Positions 1 through 7,240 of a stretch of 21,344 bases of DNA are shown one piece after another (positions within the stretch are counted from its first letter, which is position 1; each line of letters starts with the position of its first letter). Location: assembly GCA_036721855.1 (NCBI GenBank), contig DAIMKF010000031.1, positions 1-21,344 of the forward strand, read 5' to 3'. This DNA is from JAHDNZ01 sp036721855 (GTDB taxonomy: Bacteria; Bacillota; DTU065). The translations under genes were made by a program, and so were the position numbers. Below the pieces are notes generated by a model that was not told the DNA's origin, made no database searches, and was given only the letters and a program-made list of their open reading frames with translations.

Positions 1-18
1 ATTGCCGGATCTTTTTTT

Positions 19-52
19 AGCCCCAAAGGGATACAAACCTTTGGGGCTTTTT
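19..52 (+). terminator. Intrinsic terminator of an upstream unit
   Basis: An 11-bp perfect stem (AGCCCCAAAGG at 19-29 with CCTTTGGGGCT at 38-48) closes an 8-base loop and runs into TTTTT at 48-52. The T run lies on the plus-strand side, so it ends transcription coming from a gene left of the window. Confidence 0.9.
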
Positions 53-152
53 GACTTAACCTGCCATAAAAGTGGTTTAAATAAATCTAGGCCTTGTGTA
101 TATCTGCCTTATCGGGGAAAATCAGTTAAAGTAGGTTTATGGAGGGGAAAAA

Positions 153-158
153 TATAAT
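153..158 (+). promoter_or_regulatory. Possible -10 element for the 242 gene
   Basis: A consensus TATAAT sits about 84 bases before the chosen start at 242, in an AT-rich gap after the terminator. No convincing -35 box is found 16-18 bases upstream, so this is only a candidate. Confidence 0.25.
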
Positions 159-241
159 ATTTAATAAAAAACGGGAAGGAAAAGAAGACAGTAAAACACA
201 AATAATAAAGTAAGATGGAATTAACAAAGGGAGGGAGCCGA

Positions 242-1417
242 ATGCAAAAAAAGTTACGTTTAGATCGACTCCTTATTTTAGGAGCTTTTCTTATTCTGAC
301 AATTGTTGTCATACTGGAGCAAAAACCGGTTACTAAGGAACTAATAGATGAGGATATCTTGACCTTAAGACTTGCCGCTTATGGGAACTATAAAGTAAAT
401 GATTTTTTTGATGAAGCTATCAATGAATATATGGAGCTCAATCCAAAAATTAGAGTAGTGTATCATATAGCACCTGTAGCCATTGAAGCCAAGTATTTTC
501 AAGACACCGGTTTTGTACCCGGTTATGAACACCGCTTGTTGGCTGAATTCAGTGTAGGCGATCCACCCGATATCTTTTTTATTCCTAAAGGACGGGGGCT
601 ACTGTGGTATGAAAACGGTGCGCTTATAGAGCTTAACGAGTATCTTGATATGCCCAAAGCTATAGATTCTAAATACGCTATTTATGGCATAACGGTGGGG
701 GTAGGGTTTGCCGGTATATCCAGTAAAACCAAAGACTTGGCTGAGTCTTTTAAACTCCTACAATTCTTAGGTGATTATTGGGAGGAATATCAAAGAAAAT
801 TTGCCGTCGCAGTTAAGGAGGAAGCAGAAGGAATTGCACTGCCGGGAAGTGGTCTTGATGGTACGGTAGAGGAGTTTATGCTTATTTGGAATCAGGTAGC
901 CTTAACAATGAATCGGGATGATTTGTTTCTGATGCCAAAACCTCTTCATGAGGCAGGCGCTTATGGAACCAGTTTTAGAACACCGGATGACTATAATTAC
1001 CTTTTTGTCGGTATCATGTCCAATGATCATGGACAAAGCATCTCTAATGTGCACATCTCTTTTAAGAACAAGGTTGCGAGCCAGTCCAAGTACCTTAAAA
1101 ATTTTACCGATTGTGTGGAAATATTGTTAAAAACAATTGATCCGGTAGCCAGAGAAATTGGTACGGCAGAGCTCCTAAAAGGACTCGGAGCTGATTTAGA
1201 TCATTTTAACCTGGACTTTTTTTACATGGTAGGATTCTATCACCATAATGATATTCAATTTCATACAATGGGTCCAAATCCTGACTTTGAACATTCGGAG
1301 TACAAAATTGCGTTAAGCAAGCCGGAAGAAAAATTTATATGGCCAAGATTCTATCCAATCAATATGGTTATCCCAAAGAGTAACTTCCCGGAAGAAAACC
1401 ATTGGCGTTTAAATTAG
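242..1417 (+). CDS. Membrane-anchored extracellular solute-binding-like protein (family 1 type), atypical
   Basis: Probably an extracytoplasmic ligand-binding protein related to ABC transporter family 1 solute-binding proteins. The ATG at 242 is chosen over 215 because AAAGGGAGG (226-234) ends 7 bases before it. The 391-residue product starts MQKKLRLDRLL and has one hydrophobic segment (about residues 8-26), with no lipobox cysteine, so it is probably membrane-anchored rather than a lipoprotein. Residues about 40-145 carry the family pattern: an FDEAINEYMELNP-like helix, then GDPPDIFFIPKGRG and a G-x-L-x-x-LNEYLD segment. A GITVGVGFAGIS...AESFKLLQFL stretch, normally found much later in such proteins, follows almost directly, so the middle looks shortened. 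The C-terminal 200 residues are not recognised. No permease or ATPase gene is nearby; the next gene is a glycoside hydrolase-like protein. The substrate is unknown. Confidence 0.6.
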   Translation: MQKKLRLDRLLILGAFLILTIVVILEQKPVTKELIDEDILTLRLAAYGNYKVNDFFDEAINEYMELNPKIRVVYHIAPVAIEAKYFQDTGFVPGYEHRLLAEFSVGDPPDIFFIPKGRGLLWYENGALIELNEYLDMPKAIDSKYAIYGITVGVGFAGISSKTKDLAESFKLLQFLGDYWEEYQRKFAVAVKEEAEGIALPGSGLDGTVEEFMLIWNQVALTMNRDDLFLMPKPLHEAGAYGTSFRTPDDYNYLFVGIMSNDHGQSISNVHISFKNKVASQSKYLKNFTDCVEILLKTIDPVAREIGTAELLKGLGADLDHFNLDFFYMVGFYHHNDIQFHTMGPNPDFEHSEYKIALSKPEEKFIWPRFYPINMVIPKSNFPEENHWRLN

Positions 1418-1427
1418 GGTTTTAAAA

Positions 1428-1447
1428 ATTTCTAAGAGCCTAGAAAT
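1428..1447. repeat. Small inverted repeat between the first two genes
   Basis: Seven-base perfect arms, ATTTCTA (1428-1434) and TAGAAAT (1441-1447), flank a 6-base loop just after the stop codon. There is no T run on the plus-strand side, so it is not a convincing terminator; it could be an mRNA 3' end or processing structure. Confidence 0.35.
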
Positions 1448-1480
1448 CCTAACAGTTAATATATTAAGGGGATGTTTTTC

Positions 1481-2986
1481 GTGCTTAAAAAGGTATTGGT
1501 GCTAAGTCTGGTGGTTATTATTTGTCTGCCTTTAATGGCTGAAGTAGAAAGTTATCGCCACAGACTTGAGGAAGCTCTGTGGCAGTTACAGGATATTGAT
1601 CCGGTTTTTATCGAAGAGAAACTAAAAGAGGCCGAAAAACTAAGTTCCAGTGCCAAGTGGGAAGATCAAGTAGCAGCCAAAACAATTTTAGAAAAAGTAG
1701 AACCTCTTTTTGCCGATACCAGAGCAGTAGAGACCAGGTGTATGTGGGTGGATTATGTTACCTTCGGTAACTTCTTTAGTCGCGCCGATATTGTTCGACT
1801 CCTGGATCAGTTAGTTTTGCTGGATATTCATATCTTGTTTCCTGAAGTATACGCCTATGGAACAACTATCTATCCAAGTAAGATAGCCAAAATTCAAGAT
1901 CAGTACCTTTATCTTTTTGAGGATGGAGATATTCTCCAGATCTTTATTGAAGAAGCTCATCAAAGAGGCATGGAGGTACACCCTTTAGTCAGAGTCTTTT
2001 CCTCAGGGTATAAAAATCCGGGGTATCTCATTAATCAACACCCCGAGTGGCTAGAGGTTACCCGTGATGGGACAAGGGGAAGTTCCAAGTCCTATTTTAT
2101 CTCACCTATAATTCCCGAGTTTCGCCGTTATCTGGAAGCAGTGATGACAGAGCTGGTTACAAGTTATGATATCGATGGCTTACATTTGGATTATATCCGT
2201 TATGAAGAAGGCGATTTTGGCTATAGCGAAGCCTCAAGAAACTTGTATAAAAAAATAAACTTTAAGGATCCTTTAAATATTATCCCCGGAAGCAGAGACG
2301 AAGAGTTTTTTAAAGATTTTAGGCGTGCCCATGTCGATGCTTTTGTCAGGTGGTGTTATGAGAACTTAAAAGCCATTAAACCTAAACTTCTGATCTCGGC
2401 AGCAGTTGGTTCGCCCTATTCCTGGGATTATAAATCACTTTTCCAAGACTGGGTTTACTGGTCTAAAGAAGGTTATATTGATTTTGTAACATCCATGCAA
2501 TATCGAGATACCACTCCCAAATTCAAAGTGGCAGTCGAGGAGGATAAAAAGGCGAATCAGGTCTTCTTGCCTCTCTTTAGCGGGCTGGGGTTATATCTTT
2601 TTAACGATGTTGAGTTACAAAGTCAGATTGAGGAAGTAAGAAGACAAAACCTGCCTGGAGTGGCTCTTTTTTCCGAGGCTAATATGAGTGTAGTAAAATA
2701 TTTCCGGATTAAAGATGGTGTTTTTAGAAACAAAGCTTTTCCTGTACACCGCCAACCGGAAAAGGCCATAGACATTTATGTAGAGGATCTTTGCCTGCGG
2801 ATACAAAAAAACAGTGCCTACCTTGGGCTTGAAGAAAAAGAAATTGAAAATTGGCTTGAACTAATAAACAGTAGCGGGGGAACAAAGAAAATTACTTCTT
2901 CTAAATACCCCAAGATGGTAAAGGCAATTAATGAAAGACTGGCTTATGTCCTGGCCATTAAAGAATATTATCATCTCTCCCCTTGA
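1481..2986 (+). CDS. GHL10-type glycoside hydrolase-like secreted protein (DUF187 family)
   Basis: A secreted protein with a glycosidase-like TIM barrel of the GHL10/DUF187 (YngK-like) group. The exact substrate is unknown; the family is thought to act on cell-wall or other polysaccharides. The GTG at 1481 is preferred over the ATG at 1472, because AAGGGG (1466-1471) touches that ATG but lies 9 bases from the GTG. The 501-residue product begins with a signal peptide (LKKVLVLSLVVIICLPLMA). A short helical region (residues 22-75) precedes the barrel, which has the family landmarks: RCMWVDY near 86-92, FPEVYAYG near 120-127, YFISPIIPEFRRYL at 205-218 and DIDGLHLDYIRY at 230-241, the last containing the conserved acidic residues. 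The tail after about residue 415 is not recognised. It follows the solute-binding-like gene by 63 bases, suggesting co-transcription and a joint extracellular carbohydrate role (inferred). Confidence 0.8.
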   Translation: MLKKVLVLSLVVIICLPLMAEVESYRHRLEEALWQLQDIDPVFIEEKLKEAEKLSSSAKWEDQVAAKTILEKVEPLFADTRAVETRCMWVDYVTFGNFFSRADIVRLLDQLVLLDIHILFPEVYAYGTTIYPSKIAKIQDQYLYLFEDGDILQIFIEEAHQRGMEVHPLVRVFSSGYKNPGYLINQHPEWLEVTRDGTRGSSKSYFISPIIPEFRRYLEAVMTELVTSYDIDGLHLDYIRYEEGDFGYSEASRNLYKKINFKDPLNIIPGSRDEEFFKDFRRAHVDAFVRWCYENLKAIKPKLLISAAVGSPYSWDYKSLFQDWVYWSKEGYIDFVTSMQYRDTTPKFKVAVEEDKKANQVFLPLFSGLGLYLFNDVELQSQIEEVRRQNLPGVALFSEANMSVVKYFRIKDGVFRNKAFPVHRQPEKAIDIYVEDLCLRIQKNSAYLGLEEKEIENWLELINSSGGTKKITSSKYPKMVKAINERLAYVLAIKEYYHLSP

Positions 2987-3011
2987 CAGTAATTAAAGAC
3001 ATGCCTACAGT
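2983..3011 (+). promoter_or_regulatory. Sigma-A-type promoter of cysK
   Basis: A perfect TTGACA -35 box (2983-2988), overlapping the stop codon of the upstream gene, is followed after 17 bases by TACAGT (3006-3011), a 4 of 6 match to TATAAT. Transcription would start near 3018, giving a short leader with no room for a T-box or S-box riboswitch. Confidence 0.6.
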
Positions 3012-3051
3012 TAAACCAAGTAACTTTCGGAAGATTTAGGGGGTTGGGTTG

Positions 3052-3957
3052 ATGAAAATTTGTCAAAGTGTTCTGGAGTTAATTGGCAACACCCCGCTTT
3101 TGGAGATCTCAGACAATAAAGCTAAAGTCTTGGGGAAGATAGAATCTTTTAATGCCGGCGGATCAATTAAAGACAGAATCGCCAGGCATATGGTGGAAAG
3201 AGCAGAAGAAGAAGGTTATCTTAAGCCAGGGGGCATCATTGTAGAACCAACCAGCGGCAACACAGGTGTCGGTTTGGCTTTAGTGGCAGCTGCCAAAGGT
3301 TATAAACTCATCCTTACCATGCCAGAAACTATGAGTATGGAAAGAAGACGACTGCTTAGTGCCTATGGTGCCAAAGTGGTTCTTACACCGGGAGAAAAGG
3401 GCATGCAAGGTGCAATTGATAAAGCCATCGAATTAAAAGATAAATATCAGGCCTTTATGCCCCAACAGTTTGAAAATCAAGCTAACCCTGCTATCCATGA
3501 AAGAACTACTGGGGTAGAGATCTGGGAGGCTACTAAAGGACAAATTGATGTATTAGTTGCCGGTGTAGGTACAGGGGGTACAATCACCGGTTGCGGAAGA
3601 TACCTGAAAGCTAAAAAGCCAACTGTTAAACTAGTAGCTGTTGAGCCGGCTGAATCCCCCGTCCTTTCAGGCGGAAAACCCGGTCCCCATAAGATTCAAG
3701 GCATTGGTGCCGGATTTATACCTCAGGTTTACGATGCCAATCTTATTGATTGCATTATCCGAGTTACCGGTGAAGATGCTATTTCTACTACTAGAGAACT
3801 GGCCAGAAGCAAAGGTCTTTTGGTGGGTATTTCCAGTGGTGCCGCAGCATTTGTGGCCTTAAAGCTAAGTGTATTAGATGAGTTTACTGCAAAGAACATT
3901 GTGGTGATACTGCCTGACACTGGAGAGAGGTATCTTTCAACCGGAATATTTGATTGA
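3052..3957 (+). CDS. cysK: Cysteine synthase (O-acetylserine sulfhydrylase)
   Basis: PLP-dependent enzyme that converts O-acetylserine and sulfide to cysteine in the cytoplasm. The 301-residue length is normal for the family. Visible landmarks are the PLP lysine in NAGGSIKDR (K40), the substrate loop TSGNTG (67-72), the phosphate-binding GTGGT (173-177), the GISSGAA cofactor-ring serine (about 261-262) and the C-terminal PDTGERY. The ATG at 3052 is chosen over the adjacent TTG at 3049; AGGGGG (3038-3043) lies about 8 bases upstream. A good promoter sits in the gap before it. The last 21 bases overlap the 3' end of queG on the opposite strand. No serine acetyltransferase gene is near. A cystathionine-beta-synthase-like use of the same fold cannot be excluded, but the motifs fit CysK best. 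Confidence 0.95.
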   Translation: MKICQSVLELIGNTPLLEISDNKAKVLGKIESFNAGGSIKDRIARHMVERAEEEGYLKPGGIIVEPTSGNTGVGLALVAAAKGYKLILTMPETMSMERRRLLSAYGAKVVLTPGEKGMQGAIDKAIELKDKYQAFMPQQFENQANPAIHERTTGVEIWEATKGQIDVLVAGVGTGGTITGCGRYLKAKKPTVKLVAVEPAESPVLSGGKPGPHKIQGIGAGFIPQVYDANLIDCIIRVTGEDAISTTRELARSKGLLVGISSGAAAFVALKLSVLDEFTAKNIVVILPDTGERYLSTGIFD

Positions 3958-4989
3958 GTCTCTAAAGGAAAACGCCTCCTTAGGCGCATTTAAAAGAGCA
4001 CTCGGCCAGCAGTTTTCTTCGGTTCTTTTTTTAAGACAATATGCACCATATGCTCTTATAAGGTGGCTGGGATCATTTACAGCCACTTTTTTAATCTCGT
4101 TAAAATCCACCTGGATGTTATTAAAGGTTAAAGCTATCAAGGCGTTACGTCTAATAATATTAAGACCTCTCCAAGCGGCGGCACTTTGCTTTAGGACTAA
4201 CCGATATTCAGGTTCCATTTTTATTAATTTTAAAAGCTCCGGTTTTCTTAACAGATAAAAAGGTGTTAATATGGAACTAGAAGAAATTGCTTGATTGTGA
4301 GGACAAACAAGTTGACAGATATCACAGCCAAAGAGATGACCTTTTATCATTTCACACTCTTTACAGGTAAGGTAGCCTTTTGTTTGGGTAATAGCTGAAA
4401 TACAAATCCGGTTATCCAAAAGAAAGGGTTCTTTGATAGCACCGGTTGGACAGGCATTTATACAAGCACCACACTTTTGGCAAAAACCAAGAGGATTACC
4501 TGCAGCGAGAGGCAAATCTGTTAACACCGTAGCCAAAAAGAGAAAAGAACCGGCTGTAGGATGAATGATACAGGTATTAAACCCAAGGTAACCAAGTCCT
4601 GAGGCATAGGCTACAGCGCGATCAAGAATTAAACCCGTATCAAAGAGGGCATTAAAGGTGTAACCCGGATAGAGAAGTTTAAGTCTTAGAAGATAACTAT
4701 TTAGCAACGCCCTTAGTACAAAGTGATAATCTTTACTCTGACAATAGAGTGAAAACCCCCCCTTTTCCAAAGAGGTATTATAATAAGGCAGCGCAAGAGA
4801 AATGGCATATTTAGCCGTCGGGAAAGTTTTCTCAGGGTAACGGAAAAAGGTAAGATTTTTAGCAATATAGGGATCAAGATAGGAGATTTTTGTCTCAAGG
4901 TTAACCAAAACAGGCTCCAGCTCATTTAGAGAACAACTTTTTGGTTCTAAAAAACCCAGCTTTATAGCTTCAAGGATCCAGTCAGACAT
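3937..4989 (-). CDS. queG: Epoxyqueuosine reductase
   Basis: Cobalamin- and iron-sulfur-dependent enzyme that reduces epoxyqueuosine to queuosine in the anticodon wobble base of tRNA. The 350-residue product has the family order: an N-terminal cobalamin-binding domain with FDTGLILDR (D117 aligns with the catalytic Asp of QueG) and GLGYLGFNT; then two 4Fe-4S motifs, CQKCGACINACP (C170, C173, C176, C180) and C196 with GCDICQLVCPHN (C222, C225, C229); then a C-terminal HEAT-like helical part with RRNALIAL. Oddity: the usual GKN/GKH lysine in the G-W-x-G-K-N motif is phenylalanine here (GFN). The start is supported by AGGAG about 8 bases upstream on the minus strand. It converges on cysK with a 21-base overlap and no terminator between. 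No other que gene is in the window. Confidence 0.93.
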   Translation of the reverse strand: MSDWILEAIKLGFLEPKSCSLNELEPVLVNLETKISYLDPYIAKNLTFFRYPEKTFPTAKYAISLALPYYNTSLEKGGFSLYCQSKDYHFVLRALLNSYLLRLKLLYPGYTFNALFDTGLILDRAVAYASGLGYLGFNTCIIHPTAGSFLFLATVLTDLPLAAGNPLGFCQKCGACINACPTGAIKEPFLLDNRICISAITQTKGYLTCKECEMIKGHLFGCDICQLVCPHNQAISSSSILTPFYLLRKPELLKLIKMEPEYRLVLKQSAAAWRGLNIIRRNALIALTFNNIQVDFNEIKKVAVNDPSHLIRAYGAYCLKKRTEENCWPSALLNAPKEAFSFRDSIKYSG

Positions 4990-5029
4990 CTTACCACTCC
5001 TATTCTGGGGAAAAATTGAGGTGAAAAGT

Positions 5030-5581
5030 TTGACCAGAGACGATTATCTAGAGCTTATGCAAGCTAAAGTAAAAAATGTTAATTTACAAAAACATATGTT
5101 GGCAGCGGAGGCTATTCTAAGAGATTTGGCCGTTTTCTTAGGTAAAAATGACGAAAGGGAAACCTGGGGTCTAGCAGGGCTTTTACATGATATTGACTAT
5201 GAAGATACCGCAAAAAATCCAAAGGCTCATGGTCTGGAAGGTGCGGCCTATTTACAAGAGTATCCACTATCTGAATATATCGTCAACGCTATAAGGTCGC
5301 ATTCGGGTTTAGTTGAGCGAAAAAGCGAGCTGGACAAGGCTCTTTATGCTGTTGATCCATTAACCGGACTTATTGTGGCCTCAGCTTTAATTCATCCCGA
5401 TAGAAAGCTTGCCTCTATCGATACTCAGTTTATCATGAAACGCTTTGGTGAAAAAGCTTTTGCCAAAGGTGCCAAAAGAGAGCAGATTAAAACCTGTATT
5501 GAGTTAGGTCTGGAATTGGAAGAGTTTATTTTTATAGGCTTAGAAGCTATGACCAAAATAGCAGGAGAATTAGGTTTGTAG
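5030..5581 (+). CDS. HD-domain (HDIG) putative phosphohydrolase
   Basis: Small cytoplasmic HD-superfamily protein of the COG2316-like type, probably a metal-dependent phosphohydrolase of unknown substrate. The metal-ligand pattern is complete: H22 (KHMLAAEA), H53-D54 (GLLHDIDYE), H67 (AHGLEGA) and H91 (RSHSG). The 183-residue length is usual. The start is debatable. A GTG at 5021 is in frame, but GAGGTG (5018-5023) overlaps it and sits 6 bases before TTG at 5030, which gives the family-typical N-terminus MTRDDYLELM; TTG 5030 is preferred. It is divergent from queG, with only about 30-40 bases between starts, and heads a plus-strand run with the GNAT (11-base gap) and LbH genes. Confidence 0.85.
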   Translation: MTRDDYLELMQAKVKNVNLQKHMLAAEAILRDLAVFLGKNDERETWGLAGLLHDIDYEDTAKNPKAHGLEGAAYLQEYPLSEYIVNAIRSHSGLVERKSELDKALYAVDPLTGLIVASALIHPDRKLASIDTQFIMKRFGEKAFAKGAKREQIKTCIELGLELEEFIFIGLEAMTKIAGELGL

Positions 5582-5592
5582 GTGATGGAAAG

Positions 5593-6543
5593 ATGACCGA
5601 GATAGTTGTTCGCAGGGGAGGACTTAAAGACATAGACCAGATTGTTAAAGTCCACAGTTCCGATCTTGAAAACGACCTTTGGTATGCTTTCCCTAACGGT
5701 CAAAGAGTAGAGACTAAGGAGCCTAAAAGTCTTAGTCTATATGAACGCTGGCTAAATGGTGGCTCATGGATGAGTAATGAGCTATGTGCAATATATATTA
5801 ATAGCCTCCTTTTAGGAGGCCACCTACCTCTTGTGGCTGAGATAGACGGCATGATCGTTGGCGAGCTAGAACTGTTTTTTGGCTGGGAAAGCGATAATAA
5901 ACTTTATGCTCATATTGGTGTTTTACAGGTCCATAAAGAATTCCAAAGGCGGGGTATAGGCACTAAACTATTGCAAAAAGCTATTTCTACGGCTAAAAAG
6001 AGAGGTGCATCTTACCTAACTGTCAGACCAAGAGATCTTTTGCAGCCATTTTATAAAGAGTATGGTTTTAGTGAGTGGCTAAAGACCGTAGTTTTTGAAG
6101 CCCAAGCCGGACCCTATCTGGCCAAATTACGTTGGGAAGAAGATAATACGGTTTTTAACAAATTGAAGTTTTGGGATTTTATTTTGGGGCAGGAACAATC
6201 TTCAGCCCAGATTTGGCAGATATTTAATCGCAATTATTTTGCGCTGCCTGAGTTTACCAGAGAACCAATTCATACCGGTGTAATAACAAGTAGCACTCAG
6301 GAGACAGTGGCCATATTTTTCCCTCATGTTTATTTTGGAGATATGGCCAATGTCTATGCCTGGTCTAAAGCTCGGCCACAAGAGGAACATCTCTGGTCGG
6401 TATTCACATTAGCCTATCATTTTGGGTATGATAGAGTAAGGAGTCTTTTAAGTGCAAAACAGTTCCAAAAACTAAGTGCAAAGCTTCCCTTAAAAGAGAT
6501 TGAAAGGCAAGAGATTTTTCGCCTTGAATTAAAAGAGGGATGA
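5593..6543 (+). CDS. GNAT acetyltransferase with an extra C-terminal domain
   Basis: N-acetyltransferase of the GNAT superfamily; substrate unknown. Residues 1-165 form the GNAT domain: the acetyl-CoA loop is QRRGIGT (118-124), preceded by the beta-strand segment AHIGVLQVHKEF, and FYKEYGF (153-159) is the typical late GNAT motif. Residues about 170-316 form a second domain I cannot name; its EHLWSVFTLAYHFGYDRVRS segment could be a degenerate second GNAT-like unit. The 316-residue length is roughly twice a minimal GNAT. ATG 5593 is preceded by AGGTG (5580-5584). The stop codon lies 2 bases before the LbH start and both are read from overlapping signals, so the two are probably translated together. 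The neighbours suggest a modification pathway, but no substrate gene is visible. Confidence 0.82.
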   Translation: MTEIVVRRGGLKDIDQIVKVHSSDLENDLWYAFPNGQRVETKEPKSLSLYERWLNGGSWMSNELCAIYINSLLLGGHLPLVAEIDGMIVGELELFFGWESDNKLYAHIGVLQVHKEFQRRGIGTKLLQKAISTAKKRGASYLTVRPRDLLQPFYKEYGFSEWLKTVVFEAQAGPYLAKLRWEEDNTVFNKLKFWDFILGQEQSSAQIWQIFNRNYFALPEFTREPIHTGVITSSTQETVAIFFPHVYFGDMANVYAWSKARPQEEHLWSVFTLAYHFGYDRVRSLLSAKQFQKLSAKLPLKEIERQEIFRLELKEG

Positions 6544-6545
6544 GT

Positions 6546-7190
6546 ATGAGATGGCAGACTTTATTTAAGAACTTACCGTTTAAGGTTGATGACGATAAAC
6601 CCTGGTCAATTCTGTCAGCATTAGATAAGTTTTTAGGTACTATTACCGGTAATGCCCATTCTTTTCCGGAAACAGGTTTTACTCTCCAAGGGACAGTTTA
6701 TATAGCCTCCAGCGCTATTATAGAAAAAGGGGCTACCATTATCGGGCCTGCTTATATAGGCCCCAAAGTTACAATTAAACAAGGGGCTTATCTACGTGGA
6801 GGGGTCTACCTAGGAGAAGGTGCTGTAGTAGGGCATGCCACGGAAGTCAAACATGCTTTATTTTTAGAGCATAGCCATGCACCCCATTTTAACTATATCG
6901 GCGACAGTGTTTTAGGTAGAGAAGTTAATCTTGGAGCCGGTGTCAAAATATCAAATTTTAAAAATGACGGCAGTGAAATAGTTATTGATAATATTCCTAC
7001 CGGTCTTCGTAAAGTCGGGGCCTTTATCGGTGATGGTACCAAGATTGGTTGCAACAGTGTTACGGCTCCGGGAACTGTTATCGGCAGAGATTGTCTGGTC
7101 TACCCTTTGGTATCTTTAAGAGGGATTATTCCGGCAGGAAGTATAGTTAAACTAAAGCAGGAGCAAGAGATTGTATCAAGAACGTTCTAA
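6546..7190 (+). CDS. Left-handed beta-helix acyltransferase, GlmU C-terminal domain-like
   Basis: Hexapeptide-repeat (LbH) protein of 214 residues that matches the acetyltransferase half of GlmU but lacks the pyrophosphorylase half. Hexapeptide turns run from about residue 48 to 105 and 155 to 190 (for example GTVYIASSAIIEKGA, VGAFIGDGTKIGCNS). The active-site-like segment HAPHFNYIGDSVLG contains H114, aligned with the catalytic His of GlmU (inferred by motif), followed by VNLGAGVKISNF. It probably acetylates or acylates a sugar or sugar nucleotide. An ATG at 6540 overlaps the GNAT stop (ATGA), but AGAGGG (6534-6539) abuts it and is 6 bases from ATG 6546, so 6546 is the better start. The first 45 residues (with DDDKPWSILSALD) are a helical extension common to stand-alone members. 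Confidence 0.82.
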   Translation: MRWQTLFKNLPFKVDDDKPWSILSALDKFLGTITGNAHSFPETGFTLQGTVYIASSAIIEKGATIIGPAYIGPKVTIKQGAYLRGGVYLGEGAVVGHATEVKHALFLEHSHAPHFNYIGDSVLGREVNLGAGVKISNFKNDGSEIVIDNIPTGLRKVGAFIGDGTKIGCNSVTAPGTVIGRDCLVYPLVSLRGIIPAGSIVKLKQEQEIVSRTF

Positions 7191-7210
7191 GAAGCGCTTT
7201 CAAATAGCGA

Positions 7211-7240
7211 AAGGAGTGTTCTAGCTTTTTAGCAGCAATT
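7211..7240 (+). promoter_or_regulatory. apbE ribosome binding site separated from the start by a small hairpin
   Basis: AAGGAG (7211-7216) is the only Shine-Dalgarno before ATG 7241, but 24 bases separate them. Between lies a possible fold: TGTT (7217-7220) with AGCA (7234-7237) and GCT (7224-7226) with AGC (7231-7233) around a TTTT loop. Folding would bring the Shine-Dalgarno close to the start. The stem is weak. Confidence 0.4.

Noticed and set aside
140..214. A 24-codon open frame before the first gene
   Set aside because: Very lysine-rich, with no proper ribosome binding site and no family resemblance; likely chance in AT-rich DNA.
3012..3051. Possible T-box or S-box riboswitch controlling cysK
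   Set aside because: The promoter leaves a leader of only about 30 bases, far too short.
7192..7213. CTTTC/GAAAG repeat after the LbH gene as a terminator
   Set aside because: Five weak pairs, no T run.
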